Program-made: the position numbers and the translations under genes
Shown here: positions 1 to 7,955 of the stretch, in pieces
How positions within the stretch are numbered: position 1 is the stretch's first letter
Layout of the letters: each line of letters starts with the position of its first letter
Origin: a virus
Strand: one strand, 5' to 3'
Virus record (IMG/VR): IMGVR_UViG_3300032134_000010
Location: 1 to 35,198 of that record
DNA: 35,198 bases
Notes under the pieces: generated by a model
The model's database searches: none
What the model was told of the DNA's origin: nothing
Seen by the model: only the letters and a program-made list of their open reading frames with translations

Positions 1-112
1 CGATGCGGATCGTCTGATCGCCGTCTTGCGGCTTCCAGAACCACCGCTTACCGTTGCCTTTTGATTGCAGCGCAACCTGCTTCTGCTTCATCTTTTTCAA
101 ATCTAATGCCAT
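1..112 (-). CDS. 32: ssDNA-binding protein gp32, N-terminal part (cut by left edge)
   Basis: Only the first 37 codons are in the window. The start is the ATG at 112, preceded by a clear AAGGAG site. The N-terminus (MALDLKKMKQKQVAL) followed by a WFWKPQDGDQTIRI segment is the pattern I know from gp32-type single-stranded DNA-binding proteins of marine T4-like phages: a basic cooperativity arm, then the start of the OB-fold core. gp32 coats ssDNA during replication, recombination and repair. It is preceded by its own sigma70-like promoter and a leader hairpin, which fits the strong, self-regulated expression known for T4 gp32. The rest of the protein, including the zinc region and acidic tail, lies outside the window, so the call rests on this short stretch plus the neighbouring polymerase gene. 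Confidence 0.72.
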   Translation of the reverse strand, partial: MALDLKKMKQKQVALQSKGNGKRWFWKPQDGDQTIRI

Positions 113-136
113 TTTATTTTCTCCTTAGAAATTATA

Positions 137-157
137 GGCTGGGTTGTTTTCCCAGCC
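137..157 (-). promoter_or_regulatory. Leader hairpin upstream of gp32
   Basis: A perfect 7-bp stem (GGCTGGG at 137-143 with CCCAGCC at 151-157) encloses a 7-base loop. It lies between the promoter at 167-194 and the gp32 ribosome binding site. There is no T-run after it on the minus strand, so it is not a convincing terminator. It may stabilise the mRNA or serve as a translational operator, as the gp32 mRNA leader does in T4; that role is inference. Confidence 0.5.
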
Positions 158-166
158 CGCACTATA

Positions 167-194
167 AGTATACCTCATTCTGAGCTATTGTCAA
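167..194 (-). promoter_or_regulatory. Sigma70-type promoter for gp32
   Basis: On the minus strand TTGACA (194-189) and TATACT (172-167) are separated by 16 bases, close to the bacterial housekeeping consensus. The -35 box overlaps the stop codon of the tubulin-like gene, and the -10 lies about 55 bases upstream of the gp32 start. This suggests transcription of gp32 by unmodified host polymerase. Confidence 0.6.
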
Positions 195-1030
195 CTGTTT
201 TTTTCACCCTGAATGAAATTTGTGTATGCTTCAACATATGTGAAATTTTCCTCATATGTCGTCGCTGTTATATCATATGATACACTAGTAAACTCAGATT
301 GTCCAGCGTTTTTTATCTGTGTGCTAATTTTATTCAGAAGGTTTTTTTCCTTGTTCAGCGTCTCTTCGCCAAATGCAAAATAGAACTGCTTTTCGCGAAG
401 ATAGTCCAAATCAAAAAAGTACTTTTCTTTCCCGGTCTCCATGCAAAATATACCAATGGTGCAAATCCTATTAATTTCGCGAGGGGGCGATATGCTACTC
501 ATAATAGATTCGCTATTTTTAAAGTAGTTCACCATGTGAAAAGAATCGGCGACAAATGAGTTGATTTTCTGACGATACTCTACAATTGATAGGTTTCCTA
601 AAATATTGGCTACGCGTCGGTCGTCTATTAGAACGATCTTTTCGAACAGCGCGGATCTGGCGTATTGCTGCAATATATTGAACGTAACCTTTTCCTGTAG
701 CCTTTCTTTTTCGCTAAGTAAGTCCAAATCTGGACGAATATATACAACATTGATTTTCAAACTTTTGAATTGTTCCAGCGTCGCCAAAATGGAGCCACTA
801 GAGATTTCATGGCCGCTACAAAAAAAGAATAAGCGTTCGTCAACCTTCTTTACAAGTTGCAAAAAATTAGGCGTCTTCTCTTCGGCTTCTTCTGCGCTGC
901 TGCTGTCTGGTAAAGCATAGCAGTTGAGGCCGACAAGGCCGGTATCTATATAAAAAACGTTATATTGGGGGCGATCAGCCAATTGCTTTGCAACGGCGCA
1001 ACCAATTTTACCAAAGCCAACTATGTCCAT
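191..1030 (-). CDS. Diverged tubulin/FtsZ-superfamily-like protein
   Basis: 279 aa. It opens with a Rossmann-like turn (VGFGKIGCAVAKQL). Around residues 70-105 a beta strand (LFFFCSG) is followed by a Ser/Gly-rich turn, a helix and a second strand (INVVYIRPD), the arrangement that surrounds the GGGTG(T/S)G loop of FtsZ and tubulin. A long helix and VLIDDRRVANILG then resemble the core-helix region of the family. The canonical GGGTG and NxDxxD motifs are absent, so GTP hydrolysis cannot be assumed. From memory, similar proteins occur in marine T4-like phages, usually as hypotheticals. The gene overlaps the polymerase gene by 10 bases and has a good GAGGA site at its ATG (1030), so it is co-expressed with replication genes. 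An unrelated Rossmann-fold protein is the main alternative. Confidence 0.45.
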   Translation of the reverse strand: MDIVGFGKIGCAVAKQLADRPQYNVFYIDTGLVGLNCYALPDSSSAEEAEEKTPNFLQLVKKVDERLFFFCSGHEISSGSILATLEQFKSLKINVVYIRPDLDLLSEKERLQEKVTFNILQQYARSALFEKIVLIDDRRVANILGNLSIVEYRQKINSFVADSFHMVNYFKNSESIMSSISPPREINRICTIGIFCMETGKEKYFFDLDYLREKQFYFAFGEETLNKEKNLLNKISTQIKNAGQSEFTSVSYDITATTYEENFTYVEAYTNFIQGEKNS

Positions 1031-2202
1031 TTTATTTTCCTCATTTCACCAAAATTCTTCCCAACTTGAGTTGAAACGCTGAACTCTCCTAGATCAGTCT
1101 GCGAAAACACCTTAAGTGCCTTCGTTAACAACCCCATGTCCTCCTTCGCCAAATCAATTACTAGCGAATCGTGAATCATAAAGGCTATATGTGATTTAGA
1201 ACCTTTAAGTAGGTCGTAGACCTTAACCGCTTGTCTCAAAACCATATCTGCTGTCGTACTTTGGATCAAATAGTTCAAAGCGTGAAAGCCATCAGCCTCT
1301 ATCTCTCTGCCATATGGCGTCTTTACTATTTTACCATCCCAATATTTTTCTTTTACTTCCTTTTTATCATAAGTCCCATTTGCTAAATGATCCTTGGAGT
1401 CTGGATTATATAGCCAAGCGAATATCCGCTCTTTAGCTTGCTTCCTTTCTATGCCACGAAACACATTCTTGGCATTCCAGTCGTGTATATCCCCCTTTGG
1501 CTGTTCTTTGTCCATCAGAGATAACAACGTCCTCAGTTCAGCAGCGTTAAAATCTAACTCAACAAATAGGTCGTTGTTTGGCTCTATAATAGAGCGGAAT
1601 TCTTTCTTAAGTGTCAGAATGGGAAAAGAGTTTGGCTCGGTCGTGAGGCGGCCGGTTTTAGTACCAAAAATATTGTATTTTATGCTCTTTTCAGTCTTTT
1701 TGAGCTTTTTCAAGAAGTTTCTAGTTGCAGTATGATGGTTTAGGCCGCTTAGCTTGCTTGTTTTTAAATTTAACGGCTGTGTTTTTATGTTTTCGCTCAG
1801 AGCGGCCAAGTTCAATAAAAAATTATAATTCTTTGGCCTATCATGGTTCTCTAAAACATGTTCCGTTATCTGATTCTTTACTCTACAGAAGTCCAAAAAA
1901 AAATGTTGTGGTACTAATTCGTATATGCAGTGCTCTTCTAGCGAAATCTTCGCCTGTATAAAGGCGTTCAAGTGAGCTTTCCACTTGCCTGTTATTTCTT
2001 GCCACTCTTGTTGTAGATGCTCTGGACACATCTCATGAATATTTTTTCCGTTGCAGTATAGCTTTGCGAATTCGACGCCGGCAGGAGTGTCGGCTCTAAA
2101 TTCCCAAGTGCCGCTTAAGTTCTGGGGGGCTTCACTACAAAGAGTGCCACCGGCATAAACTTTTTTACACTTAGTTGGATAATCAAATGTTTGAAAAATC
2201 AT
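1021..2202 (-). CDS. Family A DNA polymerase, short form without exonuclease domain
   Basis: 393 aa. All three polymerase motifs are visible: motif A, DFNAAELR (Asp217, matching the DYSQIELR pattern); motif B, KERIFAWLY (Lys257, Phe261, Tyr265, matching KxxxFxxxY); motif C, IHDS (His344-Asp345). TGRLTTEPN near residue 183 and QSTTADM near 314 are further palm/fingers signatures. Both metal-binding aspartates are kept, but motif C reads HDS rather than the usual HDE. There is no room for a 3'-5' exonuclease domain; the first ~170 residues are not recognisable. T4 itself uses a family B polymerase, so this is a replacement or an extra enzyme. The start ATG overlaps the stop of the upstream gene by one base, indicating coupled translation. 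The gp32 and tubulin-like genes lie downstream. Confidence 0.85.
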   Translation of the reverse strand: MIFQTFDYPTKCKKVYAGGTLCSEAPQNLSGTWEFRADTPAGVEFAKLYCNGKNIHEMCPEHLQQEWQEITGKWKAHLNAFIQAKISLEEHCIYELVPQHFFLDFCRVKNQITEHVLENHDRPKNYNFLLNLAALSENIKTQPLNLKTSKLSGLNHHTATRNFLKKLKKTEKSIKYNIFGTKTGRLTTEPNSFPILTLKKEFRSIIEPNNDLFVELDFNAAELRTLLSLMDKEQPKGDIHDWNAKNVFRGIERKQAKERIFAWLYNPDSKDHLANGTYDKKEVKEKYWDGKIVKTPYGREIEADGFHALNYLIQSTTADMVLRQAVKVYDLLKGSKSHIAFMIHDSLVIDLAKEDMGLLTKALKVFSQTDLGEFSVSTQVGKNFGEMRKIKWT

Positions 2203-3659
2203 TAAAACTCTAACAGGTCAGGAATAAGTATAATACTTTCTTCCCTGATTGTCAAGCTCTTATTTATCTTGCCGGCCTTCAATGCGAGGGCGCCCAGAGC
2301 ATATTCAACATACTCAATTGCCATAGAAACTAGATATTTGTTATCAGGCAGACCAGCTAAGTAAATGTGGTGTGCTTTGTTGGCTATTCTTTTTAGCTTT
2401 TTAGAACCGACTGGGCTTTTCTTCTCTACATTCCTGATTTCAGCGTACCACTTTATCCACTTTTTTTCCAGCAATTTATTTAGCGGCTCTCTTTTAATAG
2501 AAGCTGGTTTGTTTGCAATAATTTTTACATATTCTGGATTTTGCGAAATAAAATCGTTATACATATCAGTAATAGTGTTGACAAAGCTGGTGCTCTTTTC
2601 TTTGAAGTTACCATAGTTTGCAAAAGGGGTGAAAAGCTTTGAAAACACATCTTCTATCTCCACTTTATCAAAAGTTGTCCCTGCATATTTTGGTAGCTGC
2701 CAAACAGAAATATACGGCCACATCTTATCGGAGGTCACATCGGCAATTGCTCGCCAAGGAATATTTGGATCGATCTTAAAGCCGTGCATATTCAGAGCAT
2801 ATTTAAATAATTCAAAATTTGGATCTTCGTAAAATTTAATCTTTTCTTGATCAGAGGTTATATCTCCGTCAAATAAGTCATATACGAGGCCGCTGCTGTA
2901 TGGAGTGCTAAATTTGCTTTCCATAAAGCCGGCAAACGTTACTGTTAAGTCTGTGTTTGTTATATATCTCTTAAAGATATTATAAAAGTCATCAATGTTC
3001 TTGATGGCAGGATCATTAGCATAAAAAGATAGTTTTGTTTCTGTAAAATTACTATAGAGTTGTTCTAAGTTGTTCTGGAAGGCTTGATTTCTCTTGTTAT
3101 ACCCTTTCGCTATTTTAATCTGCTTGATCAAGCTATCTTTTGGCTTGTAGCGATTTTGAAAGAGCTTTTCAACGTCGGTCAGCGCAGAAACAATAAAGAG
3201 GGGGATTGTCTCCTGTCCCGGTTCACCTAGAAGATCTCTGAGGCCGGCGACAACTGAAGAGTCTTTCTTCGACCAGCCATCTTTTGGATCTTCTCCGCAT
3301 TCTGGCTCTTTCTCTTTCCCTTCAGATTTTCCGTGTAATTCTAGAAGCTTCCTTAGCATATCTTCTTGCAACGGGGTATTCTCAATGCCGGCAACGAGGC
3401 CGTGACGGCTCACTTTTCCGTAAAGCGGATTACGATACCAAGTATCAATTGAATTGGTTTCAAAGTCATTATATGCCTGTCTGAAGTTTATCCGGTCTTG
3501 GTATAGCTGTTTCGCAGAGGCGCCTTTTTCTATGTTGGAAATGTTCCCAAATTTATCAACAATTGATTGTTTTACAGCCTCTTGTTTGGAAACTATAGAT
3601 TGCTTGACTTCTGTCTTTTCTTCAAGCTTGGCTAAATTGAATTCAACTTCCAACGTCAT
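2202..3659 (-). CDS. Unknown, probable virion/baseplate-associated protein
   Basis: 485 aa, not recognised. The first ~60 residues are rich in Lys, Gln and Glu and probably helical; the rest looks globular, with aromatic-rich stretches such as WRAIADVTSDKMWPYISVW around residues 300-320. There is no signal peptide or transmembrane segment. Its ATG (3659) overlaps the stop of the 1013-aa hub-like gene in an ATGA arrangement, and its stop overlaps the polymerase start by one base, so the three are probably translated in sequence. The link to the tail genes is strong by position, which makes a baseplate or tail-associated role more likely than a replication role, but no residue-level evidence shows a function. 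Confidence 0.7.
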   Translation of the reverse strand: MTLEVEFNLAKLEEKTEVKQSIVSKQEAVKQSIVDKFGNISNIEKGASAKQLYQDRINFRQAYNDFETNSIDTWYRNPLYGKVSRHGLVAGIENTPLQEDMLRKLLELHGKSEGKEKEPECGEDPKDGWSKKDSSVVAGLRDLLGEPGQETIPLFIVSALTDVEKLFQNRYKPKDSLIKQIKIAKGYNKRNQAFQNNLEQLYSNFTETKLSFYANDPAIKNIDDFYNIFKRYITNTDLTVTFAGFMESKFSTPYSSGLVYDLFDGDITSDQEKIKFYEDPNFELFKYALNMHGFKIDPNIPWRAIADVTSDKMWPYISVWQLPKYAGTTFDKVEIEDVFSKLFTPFANYGNFKEKSTSFVNTITDMYNDFISQNPEYVKIIANKPASIKREPLNKLLEKKWIKWYAEIRNVEKKSPVGSKKLKRIANKAHHIYLAGLPDNKYLVSMAIEYVEYALGALALKAGKINKSLTIREESIILIPDLLEF

Positions 3660-6600
3660 TTATTTTTTTCCTGCTTTTCGTCTCTTTTTTCAAGTGCTTT
3701 TTTGCGTTGCTTTTTATACTCCGCAGCTTCTTCTTGAGTGCTGCACTTGCCATTTGAAAACGTGCGCTTGGGCGAGCACTTACACTTCTTTTCTTTTTCA
3801 TTCCAAGTGGCATCAACCCCTTTACACTCCCCCTTTGATGTAGGAAGCTCATTGACGCGTTTAAACTCTACTTTTTTCGAAAAATAGAGGTTTGCTATTT
3901 TTTCGTCTAAAATCAAACTTTCAGTAATATATTTAACAATATTATGCTCTGCATGAATTCCAAACTTAGCCTTTTTCGCTTTCAAGTCCTGTTCTGGTTT
4001 TTTATTTTTCTTTTCGTCAAAGTTGTGGCCCATATTAAAGCCCTCGACAGAAGTAGTATACTGCCCTACAGAAATCACGTCTGTTACAGAATTAATTCGA
4101 TAATAACCTCTAATACCCGGATCGTCTTCGTCGCTTATCCCTAAAGGATTATGAGAAATAACGAAAAAACGACCTTTATTAAAAAGATTGTTCCCGATCA
4201 TTGTGGGGCTGGCTTGATATGGCTGTTTCAAGAATTTTGCGGCGCTGTCGACCAAGTTTTCTAACCACAGTGCGGTTCGCAAAGCCGAGTTGTCCATATA
4301 ACTAAAGTCTATTTGTCTAAGAATCCCCCGGTCCTCGCCCACCATCAAATGGTACATCCCGTCGCTGTGGTCTTTCCATCGATTAAATGTGCGCTGGCCC
4401 ATGTCTGTCATTAAAGGGCCGACAGCCTCTGTATCATTGACACTTGGGCTGGATTTTTGTCTATAATAAAATAGAGATGTGTCTGTTTCGTCATCTTTCT
4501 TTTTAACTTCCATTGCTAAAGCCGCGAGCGCATTATGTGAGGCGGCCGAATCCTTGCTCGGGTCTTGTGACAACACCCCGCTTGCCCATGAGGTCGCCCA
4601 GCCCGGGCTGCCGACCTGATATGGTTCCTTAACGATGTTTCCGAAGTTTGTGTTAGGCGACTGCAGGGCTCGCGGCATTAAATCGTATACCACACTATCC
4701 ATAAAATTGCCGAACGTCCATTTACTTCTGCCAACAGACTCAACATGTTTGAAGAACCACTCTTTGTAAACGCCCACCTCGATTAAAACATCTCCAATAT
4801 TAACCCACATTTCCTTGTCTAGAGCGCGAATGATCATATTTCCAAATGCGACGGTCGGCATAATATTTCGTTTTTCTTCGCCTAGGAGCTCAAACATCGC
4901 CGATATTAGAGCTTTAAGCGGAAAAAACATAAAGTTGCCAAAAGTGCGATCAATCTGTCCCAAGCCGCCAGTATCCTCGTCGGCGCCATGGCCGCAGTTT
5001 GTCAAAGCACATAACATGGCATGTAGCCTTTTTTCTAGCTCATTCTTATAATCTACTCCGGTGGCCTTAATATCGCCGCCGTTCAAAAGTCGCAGAATAT
5101 ATTTTCCTGTTATTTCTTTCTTTTCAATTATAGCAGATATCTCGTCTACGACCTCTTTTAAGCTGAATTCTGAATCTTTTGATATTGTAACTCCACTCTT
5201 TTTAAGGTATTCGCTTAAACCCGAATTTGATGTTCCGGACGTGCCCAACTCTTTTATGTCCGATAAAGCTTTAGCCTTCATTGACTTTCTAGATGTAACT
5301 GTACTAACTGCAGTGTTTAAAACAAAGTTTGGGGAGGCGCCGGCGGCAGCAGCGGTTTGTGAAAAACTGACTTTAAAAAGCTGATTTTCGTGAGCAATTA
5401 TTTCTAATATGATCTGTTGTAGAGTTAGCGCGGTTGCTTTCTTAATTCTGTTTATTCTTTTGTTTAAAAATAAAATTTTATGTCTACCTTCTTTCTTAAT
5501 TTCTTCTAGAAGCTTAGCCTCTTCTTTGCGCTTTTCCGCGGACAGGGACTCGCGGCGTCTTTTTTCGGTGCCGGAACAATCATTGAAAAAGTTTTCGACT
5601 TTCTTTGCCTCTTCTTTAAGCTCCTTTAGCTCGTCCATCGTTGCTTTGATTGTCTTTTTTTCTACGCTAATTTTACCAATCTTTGTAAGATCAACAATTT
5701 CTAGAACGTCATTCTTTTCACTCTCAGCATATGCCGTAAACTCAGGGGCGCCCTGATAGCTTACGTTTAAGTTAATTTCACCGTTTTCGCCAAATTTAAA
5801 ATCGTGTTTTGTCCACCTTATATTAAACACTTTTCGCTCTTCTTCTCTAAAGACCTGTCTAACATCAAAAGGCACCAACTCGTCCGGAGTATCCTTTTTA
5901 AACTTCCACCCATATTCAACATACAGATTCTCTTCCATCACTTCAACTGTTTTTAAGCCATCGCATTTAGTTCTTTGTCCCTTGGGAATGATCAGCTTAA
6001 GGTAGTCTTTCTTAGACCAGCCGCGAAGCAGATCAATTGGGTGTCCCTCGGCAAAGGCTTTCATACTGCTAAAATAAAACTCAACCTCAAAATAGAAGGA
6101 GTTACTCAGGCCCCAACTGGGAAATTCCCTTTTTACTGTCATTTGTTTAATGCCAGCAGAACCAACCCTAGCAAACTGGTTGTTCAGAATAAACTCCTCG
6201 TCTACAAACTCTTTAAAAATAATATCTTTTCTTTGCCATGGGTTGTGATTCTTGTGCCCGGGCTTGTCACGAACAGACTCTTCTGCCGGTCGACGCGTCT
6301 TAGTAAAAAATGTCATATAAGGTATTAGAGCAGCGTGTTGAGCGGGAGTCATGTTTAGAAGAAACTCCGCATATCTCATTTTTGGGTTTGTCTCAGATAA
6401 AAACTTTCCAGTAGTAACCAAAGCATCAGCAATAACATTGCCTACTTTGCCGGCTGATGAGGGTGATAGTGTCGGCAGTTTTTCCTCAAAATTATTTTTA
6501 TGTTTGGGGTGAAAAGTTATTAGTTTTCCCCGGGCGTTCTTAAACGATGCATCAACCTTATGCTTTTCATGTTCGCCATAAATCAACTTTTTAAGCTCTT

Positions 6601-6697
6601 CGTTCTCTGGCCTGTATATCTGACCCAATAGCATTTCTGTTAACCAGCCTTGTGGCGTCAGCTTGCGCGGCAAGAAGAATGTAGATTTTTTAGACAT
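3656..6697 (-). CDS. Large baseplate hub-like structural protein
   Basis: 1013 aa. The C-terminal third has features of phage tail-hub proteins: a Gly/Asn-rich GNNLFNKGRFFVISHNP stretch followed by GYYRINSVTDVISVGQYTTSV, like the hub beta-barrel ending of gp27-type proteins. The middle (about residues 360-440) is strongly charged and likely coiled coil. The final ~60 residues hold a small cysteine-rich unit (CKG...CKC...KCS) that resembles an EGF-like or knottin-like fold, then a Lys/Glu-rich tail. It follows the gp53-like gene with 2 bases between and overlaps the next gene by ATGA. Its size exceeds T4 gp27 (391 aa), so it may combine hub functions. The hub assignment is inference from position and these patterns; an undefined minor structural protein is the alternative. 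Confidence 0.5.
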   Translation of the reverse strand: MSKKSTFFLPRKLTPQGWLTEMLLGQIYRPENEELKKLIYGEHEKHKVDASFKNARGKLITFHPKHKNNFEEKLPTLSPSSAGKVGNVIADALVTTGKFLSETNPKMRYAEFLLNMTPAQHAALIPYMTFFTKTRRPAEESVRDKPGHKNHNPWQRKDIIFKEFVDEEFILNNQFARVGSAGIKQMTVKREFPSWGLSNSFYFEVEFYFSSMKAFAEGHPIDLLRGWSKKDYLKLIIPKGQRTKCDGLKTVEVMEENLYVEYGWKFKKDTPDELVPFDVRQVFREEERKVFNIRWTKHDFKFGENGEINLNVSYQGAPEFTAYAESEKNDVLEIVDLTKIGKISVEKKTIKATMDELKELKEEAKKVENFFNDCSGTEKRRRESLSAEKRKEEAKLLEEIKKEGRHKILFLNKRINRIKKATALTLQQIILEIIAHENQLFKVSFSQTAAAAGASPNFVLNTAVSTVTSRKSMKAKALSDIKELGTSGTSNSGLSEYLKKSGVTISKDSEFSLKEVVDEISAIIEKKEITGKYILRLLNGGDIKATGVDYKNELEKRLHAMLCALTNCGHGADEDTGGLGQIDRTFGNFMFFPLKALISAMFELLGEEKRNIMPTVAFGNMIIRALDKEMWVNIGDVLIEVGVYKEWFFKHVESVGRSKWTFGNFMDSVVYDLMPRALQSPNTNFGNIVKEPYQVGSPGWATSWASGVLSQDPSKDSAASHNALAALAMEVKKKDDETDTSLFYYRQKSSPSVNDTEAVGPLMTDMGQRTFNRWKDHSDGMYHLMVGEDRGILRQIDFSYMDNSALRTALWLENLVDSAAKFLKQPYQASPTMIGNNLFNKGRFFVISHNPLGISDEDDPGIRGYYRINSVTDVISVGQYTTSVEGFNMGHNFDEKKNKKPEQDLKAKKAKFGIHAEHNIVKYITESLILDEKIANLYFSKKVEFKRVNELPTSKGECKGVDATWNEKEKKCKCSPKRTFSNGKCSTQEEAAEYKKQRKKALEKRDEKQEKNK

Positions 6698-6699
6698 TT

Positions 6700-7047
6700 T
6701 TAATATCCATATACTTTTAGAACATCATTCAAGGGGAGGGGAATCTTAACTAAATCACCCACTTTGACGTGCTGTTCCGTGGGTTTCTTGTTGAACCAAG
6801 CAATCACCCACCAATATTTGGAATGACCATAGTGTACATGAGATAGTTTATAATAGCGATCACCCAACTTCCATATATGATTGGCAAAGGTTAATAGTTT
6901 TATCTCATCGGGCGTAGGATAATTCATATCTAGAGTTTCATAATGACGAATGGCATCTCTGTCATCGTATCTTGACTTAAACTCTTTCTTATATCCTATG
7001 TCGTCATTGACAAGGATATCTGTTTTTTTATACCTTGAATCAGCCAT
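6700..7047 (-). CDS. 53: gp53-like baseplate wedge protein with LysM-like end
   Basis: 115 aa. The C-terminal half carries the LysM-like pattern typical of gp53-type baseplate proteins: WKLGDRYYKLSHVHYGHSKYWWVIAWFN, then a GDLVKIP strand. In contractile tails these small proteins sit at the baseplate-tube junction and help assemble the wedge. It is shorter than T4 gp53 (196 aa) but similar to the compact LysM proteins of many contractile systems. The ATG at 7047 follows a good TTAGGAGAATAAA site. It lies between a tube-initiator-like gene and the hub-like gene, the usual neighbourhood. Confidence 0.7.
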   Translation of the reverse strand: MADSRYKKTDILVNDDIGYKKEFKSRYDDRDAIRHYETLDMNYPTPDEIKLLTFANHIWKLGDRYYKLSHVHYGHSKYWWVIAWFNKKPTEQHVKVGDLVKIPLPLNDVLKVYGY

Positions 7048-7048
7048 T

Positions 7049-7927
7049 TTATTCTCCTAAGATCGATGCCTCATTATATTCATCTCCAAGTCCAATCCCG
7101 GGGTCGGCCTTGGCGACCTCTTCATGGGCTTGCTTTCGAACATTGTATGGAAAGTTTTCGTTTCCATAGAATTCGCCGCCGGTTGAGTTGTTCCACCCTA
7201 TTGTTGATTCGTGTAGTGGGCTAAAAGAGATGTTGAACCCAATAGCCCGTGGCAATAAATAGCCGCCTGTGCTATCTTTGTCCAATATAACACCTTTTGG
7301 CTGGATTCCAAAATCACTAGAAAAGCTGGTGATATATCCCAACAGACCCTTCGCTGGATTTTTATGATTAATAAGTAAGTTGGCGAATTTAATTCGAACC
7401 AGCGGCGGGCTATCAAGAACCTTTTGCCCAGAAGCATTAACCTCTTCATAACCCGGGTATAAACTCTTTATAAGCATATTTAACTTTTTCAAATTTTCAT
7501 TTGCGTCAGCCTTACTAAAACAAGGAATCATAAGCCCTAAAGTTATTGCTCGTGTCGTGTTAGAGTAAGTTGGAATTGCATCTGCTCGTCCAAAGACGGC
7601 CGTTGAAGTCCAGTTGGGAGTGAAGCTGTCGGCAAACGCTGTTATATAAGCCGGGAAGCTCAAGCGCTGAAACTTTCCAGACTTGCCAGTTAGCCCGGCA
7701 GTGGTCGGAAAAGTAAAGTGAATATCTGAAAAATCTAAACTATTTCGTAAAGCTACCTCGCCGGTATCGGCGGTCTTAAGGGTTGGATCTGGCTCTGGTG
7801 CACTGGCGCCGAGCGTGCCGGCGCGGGTATCTAAGCCGCCAATAAAACGACCCTCCATGCGCCCAGCTTTCTTGGCAAAATCCTGTCCTAGATTAGCCGC
7901 CTTATTTATATTATCCTTCCAACCCAT
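7049..7927 (-). CDS. Tail tube initiator/baseplate protein (gp48/gp54 class candidate)
   Basis: 292 aa. It has a pattern I associate with baseplate proteins of contractile tails: a strand with a FGRADAIPTYSNTTR motif, then a charged helix (ENLKKLNMLIKSLYPGY), a PPLVRIKFANLL strand, GLLGYITSFSSDFG, and near the end LPRAIGFNISFSPLHESTIGW. Such proteins sit between the hub and the first tube ring. The first ~60 residues are low complexity and the ATG (7927) follows AAAGGAG. It lies between the tape measure and gp53-like genes, as expected for a tube initiator. Which T4 protein it matches (gp48, gp54 or another) cannot be decided by eye. Confidence 0.55.
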   Translation of the reverse strand: MGWKDNINKAANLGQDFAKKAGRMEGRFIGGLDTRAGTLGASAPEPDPTLKTADTGEVALRNSLDFSDIHFTFPTTAGLTGKSGKFQRLSFPAYITAFADSFTPNWTSTAVFGRADAIPTYSNTTRAITLGLMIPCFSKADANENLKKLNMLIKSLYPGYEEVNASGQKVLDSPPLVRIKFANLLINHKNPAKGLLGYITSFSSDFGIQPKGVILDKDSTGGYLLPRAIGFNISFSPLHESTIGWNNSTGGEFYGNENFPYNVRKQAHEEVAKADPGIGLGDEYNEASILGE

Positions 7928-7955
7928 TGTTCATATTCTCCTTTATTCTGCCGGA

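Noticed and set aside
127-157. Terminator after the tubulin-like gene
   Set aside because: The stem is good but is followed by TATAATTT, not a T-run, and lies between a promoter and a ribosome site.
3454-3843. Plus-strand open frame across the junction of the 485-aa and hub-like genes
   Set aside because: Overlaps two well-supported genes completely and has no start signal.
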